Assembly: GCF_009380165.1 (NCBI RefSeq) | Contig: NZ_WHUF01000004.1 | Span: forward strand, 248,001 to 312,000 | Origin: Rugamonas rivuli | Lineage (GTDB): Bacteria; Pseudomonadota; Gammaproteobacteria; Burkholderiales; Burkholderiaceae_D | Direction: 5' to 3' | Length of the DNA stretch: 64,000 nt | Part shown: one piece after another, positions 8,633-17,853 of the stretch | Layout of the letters: each line of letters starts with the position of its first letter | Position numbering within the stretch: position 1 is the stretch's first letter | Made by a program: the position numbers and the translations under genes | Notes under the pieces: model-generated | What the model saw: the letters and a program-made list of their open reading frames with translations, nothing else | Told to the model about the DNA's origin: nothing | The model's database searches: none

Positions 8633-10270
8633 TTAGCGGGCGTAGCCGAACCACGCGCCGAAGGCCGGCAGCTGCACCTGGCCGTCCACCACCGTGCCCG
8701 GCAGGCCGTAGCCCTCCATCTGCTCGGCGCCCACCGCCTGCGGCAGCGTGCAGCTGACCGGCTCCGAACCCAGGTTGAACACGGCGATGATGCCGCGCTC
8801 GCCCTCGGCATCGCGGCGCAGCGCCAGCACCGGTTCCGGCGCGTCGAAGAACTGGATGGCGCCGCGCGTCAGCTGCGGCAGCTTGCGGCGCCAGGCGATG
8901 AACTTACGCGTGAATTCCAGCGACGAGCCCTCGTCGCCTTCCTGCACCGAGGCCGCCTTGGCCAGGTGGTCCGGCGATACCGGCAGCCATGGCTTGCCTT
9001 CGGTGAAGCCGCCATTGGCGCCGGCAGTCCAGGCCATCGGCGTGCGGCAGCCGTCGCGGCCCTTGAACTCCGGCCAGAAAGTGATGCCATACGGGTCCTG
9101 CAGCAGCTCGAACGGGACGTCCGCTTCGGCGAAGGCCAGCTCGTCGCCCTGGTACAGGCACGGCGTGCCTTTCAGCGACAGCTGCATCGCCAGGATCATC
9201 TTGGCAAACGCCACCGGCGCGGACGGTCCGCCCCAGCGGGTCGCCACGCGCTGCACGTCGTGATTGCCGACCGACCAGGAAGCCCAGCCGCCCTTCACGC
9301 GCGCTTCGAAATTCTCGACCTGCTTGCGGATGTAGTGCGACGAGCAGGTCGGCACCAGCAGGTTGAAGCTGTAGGCCATCTGCAGCTTGTCGCCGTCGGC
9401 GGTGTACTCGGCCATCACGGCCAGCGAATCGTCGGCGCCCACTTCGCCGATGGCGACCGCCTTGTACTCATCCAGCAGCACGCGCAGCTTTTGCAGGAAC
9501 GGCAGGTTCTCCGGACGGCTCTTGTCGTAGACGTGCGCCTGCATGCCGTACGGGTTGACGTCGGAAACGGTGGCGGTGTCGCGGTTGACGGCCGGCGGAT
9601 TGCTGCGCAGTTCCAGGTCGTGGAAGTGGAAGTTGCACGCGTCCAGGCGGATGCCGTCGACGCCGCGCTCCAGCCAGAAACGCAGCGCGTCCAGGTGCGC
9701 CTGCTGCACTTCCGGGTTGTGGAAGTTGAGCTGCGGCTGGCTGACCAGGAAATTGTGTAAATAGTATTGACGACGGCGCGTATCCCACTGCCACGACGAA
9801 CCGCCGAACACCGACATCCAGTTATTCGGCGGATTGCCGTCCGGCGCGGGATCGGACCACACATACCAGTCGGCTTTCGGGTTGTCGCGGCTGGCGCGGC
9901 TTTCCTTGAACCAGGCGTGTTCCTCGGCCGTGTGCGCCATCACCTGGTCGATCATGATCTTCAGGCCCAGGCTGTGGGCGCGGGCGACCATGGCGTCGAA
10001 GTCGGCCAGCGTGCCGAACATCGGGTCGACGTCGCAGTAATCGGCGATGTCGTAGCCGAAATCCTTCATCGGCGATTTGAAATAAGGCGAGATCCAGACG
10101 ATGTCTACGCCCAGCGATGCGATATAGTCCAGCTTTGCCGTAATACCAGGTATATCTCCTATGCCGTCACCGTTGGTATCGTTGAAGCTGCGCGGGTAAA
10201 CCTGGTAAATAATCGCTTCGCGGTACCAATCTTGGGCGTGCGGGGAAACTTGTGTAAGTTGCTTAGTCAT
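8633..10270 (-). CDS. Alpha-glucosidase, GH13
   Basis: A 545-residue cytoplasmic GH13 enzyme of the oligo-1,6-/alpha-1,4-glucosidase group (GH13_23 type). It has no signal peptide. It begins with YREAIIYQVYPRSFNDTNGDGIGDIPG, typical for exo-acting maltose glucosidases. Catalytic residues are the nucleophile Asp in GIRLDACNFHF (about 208), the acid Glu in AIGEVGAD (about 275), and the Asp in VGNHDVQR (about 336). It should release glucose from maltose and short maltodextrins for the adjacent glucokinase. The start ATG 10268-10270 is supported by AGGA seven bases upstream; the frame is open further upstream. A degenerate HexR-like site lies at 10307-10321. Confidence 0.92.
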   Translation of the reverse strand: MTKQLTQVSPHAQDWYREAIIYQVYPRSFNDTNGDGIGDIPGITAKLDYIASLGVDIVWISPYFKSPMKDFGYDIADYCDVDPMFGTLADFDAMVARAHSLGLKIMIDQVMAHTAEEHAWFKESRASRDNPKADWYVWSDPAPDGNPPNNWMSVFGGSSWQWDTRRRQYYLHNFLVSQPQLNFHNPEVQQAHLDALRFWLERGVDGIRLDACNFHFHDLELRSNPPAVNRDTATVSDVNPYGMQAHVYDKSRPENLPFLQKLRVLLDEYKAVAIGEVGADDSLAVMAEYTADGDKLQMAYSFNLLVPTCSSHYIRKQVENFEARVKGGWASWSVGNHDVQRVATRWGGPSAPVAFAKMILAMQLSLKGTPCLYQGDELAFAEADVPFELLQDPYGITFWPEFKGRDGCRTPMAWTAGANGGFTEGKPWLPVSPDHLAKAASVQEGDEGSSLEFTRKFIAWRRKLPQLTRGAIQFFDAPEPVLALRRDAEGERGIIAVFNLGSEPVSCTLPQAVGAEQMEGYGLPGTVVDGQVQLPAFGAWFGYAR

Positions 10271-10306
10271 AAGAAAATCCTGGGTTGGCAGATCAAGGAT
10301 GGGTTT

Positions 10307-10321
10307 TGTAGACAATATACA
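10307..10321. promoter_or_regulatory. Degenerate HexR-like site before the alpha-glucosidase
   Basis: TGTAGACAATATACA matches TGTAGT-N3-ACTACA at 9 of 12 arm positions and lies 37 bp upstream of the alpha-glucosidase start. Alone it would be weak. It gains support from better copies at 10428, 33497 and 33734. Confidence 0.4.
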
Positions 10322-10427
10322 TCACGATAGTAGAACAATCAATCCAGACAACCACAGCAGATTAATACAATTAATCCTATTAAATCAACTAGTTATGTGT
10401 TTTTACAAAGAACCATAACTAAAAAAT

Positions 10428-10442
10428 AGTAGTCAAACTACA
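10428..10442. promoter_or_regulatory. HexR-like operator before the POT transporter
   Basis: AGTAGTCAAACTACA matches TGTAGT-N3-ACTACA at 11 of 12 arm positions, 19 bp before the GTG start of the POT gene. The position close to the ribosome-binding site suits repression. Confidence 0.6.
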
Positions 10443-10460
10443 CAATCAGGAGAGAGACCA

Positions 10461-12101
10461 GTGAGCAGTACCACTACCAGCAACGGCAACGGGCCGATGC
10501 CTCGGCAAATCCCCTACATCATCGCCAACGAAGGCTGCGAACGATTCAGCTTCTACGGCATGCGCAACATCCTGACGCCGTTCCTGCTCAGCACCCTGCT
10601 GCTGTTCGTGCCGATGGCCGACCGCGCCAGCGAGGCCAAGCACGTATTCCACACCTTCGTCATCGGCGTGTATTTCTTCCCGCTGCTGGGCGGCTGGCTG
10701 GCCGACCGCTGGTTCGGCAAGTACAACACGGTGTTCTGGTTCAGCCTGATCTACGTGGCCGGGCATGCCTGCCTGGCGATCTTCGAGGACAACCTCAAGG
10801 GCTTTTACTTCGGCCTGTTCCTGATCGCATTCGGCTCGGGCGGCATCAAGCCGCTGGTGGCGGCCTTCGTCGGCGACCAGTTCGACCAGACCAACAAGAA
10901 CCGCGCCAAGCTGGTGTACGACGCCTTCTACTGGATCATCAACTTCGGCTCCTTCTTCGCTTCGCTGCTGATGCCTGTCTTCCTGCGGGACTACGGCCCG
11001 GCCGTCGCCTTCGGCATTCCCGGCATCCTGATGGCGGTCGCCACGCTGGTGTTCTGGCTCGGCAAGCGCAAATACATCCACGTGCCGCCGGCCGCGCCAA
11101 ATCCGAACTCCTTCAGCAGCGTGGCCCGCACCGCGCTGATGAGCAAGCAGCCGGGCCGCCCAGGAGATCTCCTGGGCCGTCCAGGCCTGATGATGGCCGG
11201 TGTTGGCGCGCTGGGCGCGGTGGCGTCGCTGTGCATGACGCCGCAATGGGGCTTCGTCATCGCCGCCTGCCTGGCGCTGGTGCTGGTGCTGGCGTTCGGC
11301 GGCATCGGCGTATCGATGCAGCTGGACCGCGCGCGCGGCCTGCATAGCGAAGAGGCGGTGGAAGGCGTGCGCGCCGTGCTGCGCATCCTGATCGTGTTCG
11401 CGATGGTGACGCCGTTCCACTCGCTGTTCGACCAGAAGGCTTCGACCTGGATCGTGCAGGCCAATGCGATGAACAGTCCCCTGCTGAATATCTTCGGCTG
11501 GGAATTCACGCTGCTGCCGGCGCAGATGCAGGCGGTGAATCCGATTCTGGTGATGCTGCTGATTCCGTTTAATAACCTCGCGCTGTATCCGCTGATGCGC
11601 TTCATCGGCATCACGCCGACGCCGCTGCGCCGCATGGGTACGGGTATTGCGATGGCCGGCATCTCCTGGATTGTGATCGGCATGATCCAGCTGCAGATGG
11701 ATGCGGGCGACAAGGTATCCATCCTGTGGCAGCTGCTGCCGTATGCGCTGCTGACGCTGGGCGAGGTGCTGGTATCGGCCACCGGTTTGGAATTTGCCTA
11801 CAGCCAGGCGCCGGCGCCGATGAAGGGCATCATTTTGAGCTTCTGGTATCTGGCCATCACCGTCGGCAACCTGTGGGTGTTGATCGTCAATGCGGGCGTG
11901 AAGAACGATGCGGTCAGCGCGTACATCGCCACCAGTGGCATGGGCGTGATCGCGTTCCAGATGTTCTTCTTCGCCGCCTTCGCGCTGCTGGTCGCCGCCG
12001 TCTTCGCGCTGTACGCGATCCGCTACAAGATGGTGGACAACTACCGCAGCGAAGGCCCGGCAAGCTTCTGCTATCCGGAGGCGGAGAAGGACAAGCCGTA
12101 A
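10461..12101 (+). CDS. POT/PTR family proton-coupled transporter
   Basis: A 546-residue inner-membrane carrier of the proton-dependent oligopeptide transporter family. The hallmark is EGCERFSFYGMR in TM1 (ExxER motif), followed by FPLLGGWLADRWFGKYNTVFW and the FYWIINFGSF segment after TM4. About 12-14 hydrophobic stretches are visible. The start is GTG 10461 with AGGAG eight bases upstream (10448-10452). Family members import di- and tripeptides, or nitrate and other solutes. Here it is divergent from aglA-glk and carries its own HexR-like operator, so it may instead serve carbohydrate or mixed nutrient uptake. A long near-perfect palindrome follows the stop at 12118-12150. Confidence 0.9.
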   Translation: MSSTTTSNGNGPMPRQIPYIIANEGCERFSFYGMRNILTPFLLSTLLLFVPMADRASEAKHVFHTFVIGVYFFPLLGGWLADRWFGKYNTVFWFSLIYVAGHACLAIFEDNLKGFYFGLFLIAFGSGGIKPLVAAFVGDQFDQTNKNRAKLVYDAFYWIINFGSFFASLLMPVFLRDYGPAVAFGIPGILMAVATLVFWLGKRKYIHVPPAAPNPNSFSSVARTALMSKQPGRPGDLLGRPGLMMAGVGALGAVASLCMTPQWGFVIAACLALVLVLAFGGIGVSMQLDRARGLHSEEAVEGVRAVLRILIVFAMVTPFHSLFDQKASTWIVQANAMNSPLLNIFGWEFTLLPAQMQAVNPILVMLLIPFNNLALYPLMRFIGITPTPLRRMGTGIAMAGISWIVIGMIQLQMDAGDKVSILWQLLPYALLTLGEVLVSATGLEFAYSQAPAPMKGIILSFWYLAITVGNLWVLIVNAGVKNDAVSAYIATSGMGVIAFQMFFFAAFALLVAAVFALYAIRYKMVDNYRSEGPASFCYPEAEKDKP

Positions 12102-12117
12102 GCCAAATCCGGACGTA

Positions 12118-12150
12118 GGCTTTGAGGTCACAAATTGTGATCTCAAAGCC
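12118..12150. other. 33-bp near-perfect palindrome after the POT gene
   Basis: GGCTTTGAG-g-TCACAA, a central A at 12134, then TTGTGA-t-CTCAAAGCC form an almost perfect dyad with one G-T pair. It starts 16 bp after the POT stop. No T-run follows, so it is not a classic terminator. It may protect the 3' end of the message or bind a dimeric protein. Confidence 0.6.
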
Positions 12151-12174
12151 CTGGATTCGCCAGTCGCCCACGGA

Positions 12175-12189
12175 AGTATCAAAACTACA
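12175..12189. promoter_or_regulatory. Degenerate HexR-like half-site upstream of pulA
   Basis: AGTATCAAAACTACA has a perfect right arm (ACTACA) and a poor left arm, 9 of 12 in total. It is part of a 15-bp inverted repeat (12180-12194 with 12255-12269, one mismatch) that encloses the terminator at 12206-12239. Confidence 0.35.
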
Positions 12190-12205
12190 GATTTTGGATT
12201 ACCAT

Positions 12206-12239
12206 AACCGGCAAATTCAGGGGTATTTGCCGGTTTTTT
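12206..12239 (+). terminator. Rho-independent terminator upstream of pulA
   Basis: A perfect 11-bp stem AACCGGCAAAT (12206-12216) with its complement (12225-12235), an 8-nt loop and a following T-run. It ends transcription from the POT gene, or attenuates read-through into pulA 43 bp later. Confidence 0.85.
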
Positions 12240-12253
12240 GTAGCCGCACTACC
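12239..12253. promoter_or_regulatory. HexR-like operator before pulA
   Basis: TGTAGCCGCACTACC matches 10 of 12 arm positions of TGTAGT-N3-ACTACA. It begins at the end of the terminator T-run and lies 28 bp before the pulA start. Confidence 0.5.
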
Positions 12254-12281
12254 TAAATCTATAGTTTTGGAGACGGCAATT

Positions 12282-15047
12282 ATGGGCGGTAAGCATTTTG
12301 GGGCGTGGCGGCGGGTGGCTGGAGTTTCTGTCGGTGGTGCGCTTGCGCTGGCCTTCGGGGGCGCCTCGGCCGCCGATAACGCGGCGCTTGCCGCTTGCGA
12401 CGGTCCGTTCGCGACCGTCCTTCAAGCAAATGCCGCCGCCGATGCGCGGGCTTACTGGCTCAATCGCCAGCTGATCAAATGGCCGGGCGCAGATGCCGCC
12501 GGTGGCGCTTTCAAAATCTACCACTCCGCTTCCGCCTCGCTGCATGCAGCGCCCGGTGCGCGCGTGTCCGGCGCGGATGGCTCGCTGGCTTTGGCGCGGT
12601 TTGATGGCGCCTTGCCTGCGGATCTCGCGCAGCGGTTCAAATTCGTCGGCAATGGTGCGGTGCTGGCACTGGCGTCTGCGGATGCGGCCCGTCTCGGCGG
12701 CCTGCTGACGCAGCAACTCATGCTGGTGCACGAAGCCGAAGACGGCACGGTGCGTGATGCCACCACGCTGCAAATCGCCGGCGCGCTCGACGACTTATAT
12801 GCCAGCGCCGCCAACGCGCATGATCTGGGCGTCAGTGTCGGCAAACAATCCAGCTTCAAACTGTGGGCGCCGACCGCGCAACGCGTGGCGCTGTGCACCT
12901 ACGCCAACGGCTCCGGCAAAGCCACCGCCATCACCGCCATGCAGCGCGACGCCACCACCGGCATCTGGTCCGCCCGCCTGGACGGCAACCGCTCCGGCCA
13001 GTACTACCAATACCTGGTGGACGTAGTAGCGCCATCGGCAGGCCTGGTGCGCAACCTCGTCACCGATCCCTACTCGATCAGCCTGACCACCGACTCCAAG
13101 CGCAGCTACATCGCCGACCTGAACGCCATCAACCTGAAGCCAGCCGGCTGGGACAAAACCCCTACCCCGAAAAAAGTCGCCACCCAATCCGACATGACAG
13201 TCTACGAACTGCACGTGCGCGACTTCTCGATCAACGACAGCACCGTCAGCGCCGCCAACCGCGGCAAGTACACCGCCTTCACCGAAGCCGGCTCCAACGG
13301 CATGAGGCACCTCGCGGCGCTGAGCAAGGCCGGCATGACCGACATCCACCTGCTGCCTGTCTTCGACATCGGCAGCGTACCGGAACAAGGCTGCGTCACA
13401 CCAGCCATCCCGCCCGTCTTGGCGCCGGACAGCGAAGGACAGCAGGCACTGGTCTCCAAGACCCAGGCCACCGATTGCTACAACTGGGGCTACGATCCCT
13501 ACCACTACAACGCCCCCGAAGGTAGCTACGCGACCGATCCCGCCGACGGCGCCAAACGCATCATCGAATTCCGCCAGATGGTGCAAGCGCTGCACAAGAC
13601 CGGCCTGCGCGTGGGTATGGACGTGGTCTACAACCACACCTTCATCGCCGGCCAGAACGAGAAGTCGGTGCTGGACCGCGTAGTCCCCGGCTACTACCAC
13701 CGCCTCAACGCCAAGGGCGCGGTCGAGCGCTCCACCTGCTGCGACAACACCGCCACCGAAAACCTGATGATGGCCAAGCTGATGATCGACTCCGTCGAAC
13801 AATGGGCCGTGCAATACAAGATCGACTCCTTCCGCTTCGACCTGATGGGCCACCAGCCGCGCGCCGCGATGGAGCAGCTGCAAGCACGCGCCGACCGCGC
13901 CACCGGCCGTCACATCAACCTGATCGGCGAAGGCTGGAACTTCGGAGAAGTGGCCGACGGCGCGCGCTTCGTGCAAGCCTCCCAGCTGTCGCTGAACGGC
14001 AGCGGCATCGGCACATTCAGCGACCGTGCACGCGACGCCGTGCGCGGTGGCGGCGCCGGTGACAGCGGCCTGCAAATGATCACGCAACAAGGCTACATCA
14101 ACGGTCTTGTGTACAACGCCAACGCGCAGGCAGGCGCACGCCCCGTCAGCGATCTACTGCAGGCATCAGACCTGGTCAAGGTCGGCCTGGCCGGCTCGAT
14201 CCGCAGCTACCCGCTGCAAACGCACGACGGCAAAACGCAGCAGCTGCAGGACATCGTCTACGGCGGCAATCAGCCGGCCGGCTATGCCAGCGAGCCGGGC
14301 GAAGTGGTCAACTACGTCGAGAACCACGACAACCAGACGCTGTACGACATCAACGCCTTCAAGCTGCCACGCGCTACCACCAGCGCCGAACGCGCACAGG
14401 TGCAGATGCTGGGCGCCGCCATCAACGCCTTCAGCCAGGGCGTGGCCTACTTCCACGCGGGCTTCGACATCCTGCGCTCCAAATCGCTGGACCGCAACAG
14501 CTTCGAATCGGGCGACTGGTTCAATCGCCTGGACTGGAGCTACCAGGACAACTACTACGGCACCGGCGTGCCGCGCGAAGAAGACAACGGCAAGGACTAC
14601 GCCCTCATCAAACCGCTGCTGCGCGACGCCGCCATCAAACCATCGCCGAAGGATATCGTCTACGCACGCGACGCCTTCCGCGACCTGCTGGCGATCCGCT
14701 CCAGCAGCACGCTGTTCCGCCTGCGCTCCGCCGCCGACATCAAGCAGCGCCTGCGCTTCTACAACACCGGCAGCGGCCAGGTACCGACCGTGATCGTCGC
14801 CCACATCGACGGCGCGGGCTACGCGGGCGCCAACTTCAAGTCCATCACCTACCTGATCAACGTCGACAAAGTCGCGCAGCGCCTCACCGTGGCCGAGGAA
14901 AAAAACCGCCGCTACCAGCTGCATCCGGTCCACACCAGCATGGCCTCAGCGGACAAACGCGTGGCCCTGGAAGCCAGATACGACGCCGCCTCGGGAACGT
15001 TTGCAATTCCGCCACGCAGCGCCGTCGTATTCGTAGAAAAGAAGTAA
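12282..15047 (+). CDS. pulA: Secreted pullulanase-type alpha-1,6-glucosidase
   Basis: A 921-residue secreted GH13 debranching enzyme. It has a Sec signal peptide (residues 1-30, ending GGASA), a pullulanase N-terminal domain, and a CBM48-like module around 190-280 (SFKLWAPTAQRVALCTY). The catalytic barrel covers about 305-790: YNWGYDPYHYNAPEGSYAT, the nucleophile Asp in DSFRFDLMGH (about 519), the acid Glu in LIGEGWNFG (about 550) and VENHDNQTLYD. The C-terminal region matches the pullulanase C-terminal domain. It hydrolyses alpha-1,6 branches of pullulan and starch. The ATG at 12282 has GGAG nine bases upstream; the earlier in-frame TTG at 12267 is unlikely. A lipoprotein gene follows by 45 bp. 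Confidence 0.92.
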   Translation: MGGKHFGAWRRVAGVSVGGALALAFGGASAADNAALAACDGPFATVLQANAAADARAYWLNRQLIKWPGADAAGGAFKIYHSASASLHAAPGARVSGADGSLALARFDGALPADLAQRFKFVGNGAVLALASADAARLGGLLTQQLMLVHEAEDGTVRDATTLQIAGALDDLYASAANAHDLGVSVGKQSSFKLWAPTAQRVALCTYANGSGKATAITAMQRDATTGIWSARLDGNRSGQYYQYLVDVVAPSAGLVRNLVTDPYSISLTTDSKRSYIADLNAINLKPAGWDKTPTPKKVATQSDMTVYELHVRDFSINDSTVSAANRGKYTAFTEAGSNGMRHLAALSKAGMTDIHLLPVFDIGSVPEQGCVTPAIPPVLAPDSEGQQALVSKTQATDCYNWGYDPYHYNAPEGSYATDPADGAKRIIEFRQMVQALHKTGLRVGMDVVYNHTFIAGQNEKSVLDRVVPGYYHRLNAKGAVERSTCCDNTATENLMMAKLMIDSVEQWAVQYKIDSFRFDLMGHQPRAAMEQLQARADRATGRHINLIGEGWNFGEVADGARFVQASQLSLNGSGIGTFSDRARDAVRGGGAGDSGLQMITQQGYINGLVYNANAQAGARPVSDLLQASDLVKVGLAGSIRSYPLQTHDGKTQQLQDIVYGGNQPAGYASEPGEVVNYVENHDNQTLYDINAFKLPRATTSAERAQVQMLGAAINAFSQGVAYFHAGFDILRSKSLDRNSFESGDWFNRLDWSYQDNYYGTGVPREEDNGKDYALIKPLLRDAAIKPSPKDIVYARDAFRDLLAIRSSSTLFRLRSAADIKQRLRFYNTGSGQVPTVIVAHIDGAGYAGANFKSITYLINVDKVAQRLTVAEEKNRRYQLHPVHTSMASADKRVALEARYDAASGTFAIPPRSAVVFVEKK

Positions 15048-15092
15048 ACCGCGTGATATCTTTTCGGCTCCCTATCGATCCGGAAAGAGATC

Positions 15093-15455
15093 ATGATGAG
15101 ACGCAACCACACCGCAGCACTGCTGCTATCGCTCACGCTGGCCGCCTGCGGTGGCGGCGGCAGCGACCTCGCGCAGGCCAACCGCGCGCCGGTCGCCATC
15201 GCCGGGCCGGCGCAAACCGTCGCCGTCGGCAGCTCGGTCAAGCTGGCCGGCAGCGGCACCGATGCCGACCAGGATATCCTCGGCTATTCGTGGACGCTGG
15301 CCAAGCCGGCCGGCAGCGCAGCATCCCTGCTTAACTACCACGTCGCCTCGCCGACCTTCTTCGCCGACCTGCCAGGCGCGTACACCGCCACGCTGATCGT
15401 CAACGACGGCAAACTCGATAGCGCACCGTCCACCGTCACCATCACCGCGCAGTAG
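15093..15455 (+). CDS. Small lipoprotein with PKD/REJ-like domain
   Basis: A 120-residue predicted lipoprotein. The signal peptide ends in the lipobox LAAC (Cys about residue 19), followed by GGGGSD. The mature part is a single beta-sandwich of PKD type: APVAIAGPAQTVAVGSSVKL, then SGTDADQDILGYSWTL, then YTATLIVNDGKLDSAPSTVTI. Such domains mediate protein or polysaccharide contacts. It starts 45 bp after pulA on the same strand with GGAAAGAG upstream, so it is probably co-transcribed. It could help hold starch or the pullulanase at the outer membrane, by loose analogy to Sus lipoproteins. That role is a guess. Confidence 0.82.
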   Translation: MMRRNHTAALLLSLTLAACGGGGSDLAQANRAPVAIAGPAQTVAVGSSVKLAGSGTDADQDILGYSWTLAKPAGSAASLLNYHVASPTFFADLPGAYTATLIVNDGKLDSAPSTVTITAQ

Positions 15456-15570
15456 CTGATGCGGTTGTTTAGTAAGCGCACAATAAACAAGGCGCCCGGC
15501 CTGGGCAGCTGGTTTCCGGCGATGGCATAGCTGCTACACTGGTTTGTCGCCCGCCACCATCGCCCAGGAC

Positions 15571-17850
15571 ATGAAACTCACGCTCGCACTGCCCGCCCTC
15601 CTCTTTGCGCTGACCGCTACGGCCGCTCCCATCACCGATCCCGTCGAATGGATCAATCCCCTGATGGGCACCGCCAGCAAGCCCGAACTCTCGAACGGCA
15701 ATACCTATCCGACCATCGCGCTGCCGTGGGGGATGAACTTCTGGACGCCGCAGACCGGCAAGATGGGCAACGGCTGGGCCTACACCTACGACGCCGACAA
15801 GATCCGCGGCTTCAAACAGACGCACCAGCCGTCTCCGTGGATGAACGACTACGGCCAGTTCGCCATCATGCCGGTGACGGGCAAGCTGCGCTTCACGCAG
15901 GACGACCGCGCCAGCTGGTTCTCGCACAAGGCCGAAGTGGCCAAGCCTTACTACTACAGCGTCTACCTGGCGGACGCCGACGTCACCACCGAGATCGCGC
16001 CGACCGAACGCGCAGCGCAATTCCGCTTCACCTATCCCAAGACCGACGAGGCCTACGTGGTAGTCGACGCCTACGACAAGGGCTCCTACATCAAGGTGAT
16101 TCCATCAGAGCGCAAGATCGTCGGCTACAGCACGCGCTACGCGCGCGGTCCGCTGCCGAAGAACTTCAAGAACTGGTTTGTCATCTACTTCGACAAACCA
16201 TTCACCTCCACCCGCATCTGGAGCGGCAACAAGCTGGTGTCGGACGTGATGGAACTGGCCAGCGACCATAGCGGCGCGGTGGTCGGCTTCAAGACCGAAA
16301 AAGGCGAGAAGGTCGGCATGCGCGTGGCCTCCTCCTTCATCAGCGAAGAACAGGCGGAGTTGAACCTGAAGCGCGAGCTGGCGAACGATAGCTTCGACAC
16401 CACCGCGCAAAAAGGCAAGGACGTATGGAACAAGACGCTGAGCCGCATCAGCGTGGAAGGCGGCAGCGACGATCAGACGCGCACCTTCTATTCCAGCCTG
16501 TATCGCACGCTGTTCTTCCCGAACAAACTGTACGAGATCGACGCCAACAACCAGATCGTCCACTGGAGTCCCTACAATGGCAAGATCCTGCCCGGCTATA
16601 TGTTCGCCGGCACCGGCTTCTGGGACACCTTCCGCGCGCTGTATCCCTTCCTGAACCTGATGTACCCATCGATCAACCGCGAGATGCAGGCCGGCCTGGT
16701 GAACGACTACAAGGAAGGCGGCTGGCTGCCCGAATGGTCCAGCCCCGGCCTGGCCGATGTCATGATCGGCAATAACTCGGCCTCGGTGGTGGCGGAAGCC
16801 TACATCAAAGGCCTGCGCGGCTACGACATCGAAACGCTGTGGCAGGCGCTGAAGCACGGCGCGGACAACGAAGGGCCGATGAGCGCCGTCGGCCGCGCCG
16901 GCGTCAAGTACTACAACGAGTTGGGCTACGTGCCCTACGACGTCAAGATCAACGAGAACGCCGCGCGTACGCTGGAATACGCGTACGACGATTTCGCCAT
17001 CTACCAGCTGGGCAAGGCGCTCGGCAAGCCGCAGTCGGAAATCGGCATCTACGCAAAGCGGGCGATGAACTACAAGAAGCTGTTCGACCCGGAGACGGGC
17101 CTCATGCGCGGCAAGAACAAGGATGGCAGCTTCCAGTCGCCATTCAACCCATTCAAGTGGGGCGACGCTTTCACCGAGGGGAACAGCTGGCATTACACCT
17201 GGTCGGTATTCCAGGACGTGAACGGCCTGGTGGACCTGATGGGCGGCCGCCAGAAGTTTGTCGCCAAGCTGGATCAGGTGTTCTCGCTGCCGCCGACGTT
17301 CGACGAAAGCTACTACGGTGAAGTAATCCACGAGATCCGCGAAATGCAGATCGCGAACATGGGCCAGTACGCGCACGGCAACCAGCCCATCCAGCACATG
17401 ATCTACCTGTACGGCTACGCGGGCGCTCCATGGAAGACCCAGTACTGGGCACGCGAAACCATGAACCGCTTGTACAAAGCCACTCCGGACGGCTACTGCG
17501 GCGACGAGGACAACGGCCAGACCTCGGCATGGTATGTGTTCTCGGCGCTGGGCTTCTACCCGGTCACGCCGGTGGTGCCGCAGTACGTGGTGGGTGCGCC
17601 GCTGTTCAAGAAGGTCACGCTGAAACTGGAGAACGGCAAATCGGTCGTCATCAACGCGCCGGCCAACAGCGACAGCAAGCGCTATGTGAACGCGCTCAAG
17701 GTCAACGGCAAGGCCTACGAGAAGAACTGGCTGAGCCACGCAGGCCTGATGCAGGGCGCGGTGCTGGACTTCGACATGTCCGACAAGCCGAACAAGCAGC
17801 GCGCCACCGCACCGGCCGACGCGCCCTACTCGCTCTCGACAGACCGCTAA
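15571..17850 (+). CDS. GH92 alpha-mannosidase, secreted
   Basis: A 759-residue exported glycosidase of GH92, calcium-dependent exo-alpha-mannosidases. The signal peptide MKLTLALPALLFALTATAA is clear and fixes the start at ATG 15571; a TTG further upstream is unlikely. Family signatures are VNPLMGT-like INPLMGTAS near the N-terminus, GTGFWDTFRALYPFL, GGWLPEWSSPG, HGNQPIQHMIYLYGYAG and the C-terminal CGDEDNGQTSAWYVFSALGFYPV that carries the acidic catalytic pair. It releases mannose from alpha-mannosides such as yeast mannan or N-glycans. It is odd among starch genes and suggests that the locus handles fungal or plant debris. Its stop lies three bases from that of the convergent amylase. Confidence 0.92.
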   Translation: MKLTLALPALLFALTATAAPITDPVEWINPLMGTASKPELSNGNTYPTIALPWGMNFWTPQTGKMGNGWAYTYDADKIRGFKQTHQPSPWMNDYGQFAIMPVTGKLRFTQDDRASWFSHKAEVAKPYYYSVYLADADVTTEIAPTERAAQFRFTYPKTDEAYVVVDAYDKGSYIKVIPSERKIVGYSTRYARGPLPKNFKNWFVIYFDKPFTSTRIWSGNKLVSDVMELASDHSGAVVGFKTEKGEKVGMRVASSFISEEQAELNLKRELANDSFDTTAQKGKDVWNKTLSRISVEGGSDDQTRTFYSSLYRTLFFPNKLYEIDANNQIVHWSPYNGKILPGYMFAGTGFWDTFRALYPFLNLMYPSINREMQAGLVNDYKEGGWLPEWSSPGLADVMIGNNSASVVAEAYIKGLRGYDIETLWQALKHGADNEGPMSAVGRAGVKYYNELGYVPYDVKINENAARTLEYAYDDFAIYQLGKALGKPQSEIGIYAKRAMNYKKLFDPETGLMRGKNKDGSFQSPFNPFKWGDAFTEGNSWHYTWSVFQDVNGLVDLMGGRQKFVAKLDQVFSLPPTFDESYYGEVIHEIREMQIANMGQYAHGNQPIQHMIYLYGYAGAPWKTQYWARETMNRLYKATPDGYCGDEDNGQTSAWYVFSALGFYPVTPVVPQYVVGAPLFKKVTLKLENGKSVVINAPANSDSKRYVNALKVNGKAYEKNWLSHAGLMQGAVLDFDMSDKPNKQRATAPADAPYSLSTDR

Positions 17851-17853
17851 CGC

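Noticed and set aside
10446..12182. A 578-codon antisense frame opposite the POT gene
   Set aside because: The POT protein has strong family motifs; the antisense product is repetitive His/Gln/Arg.
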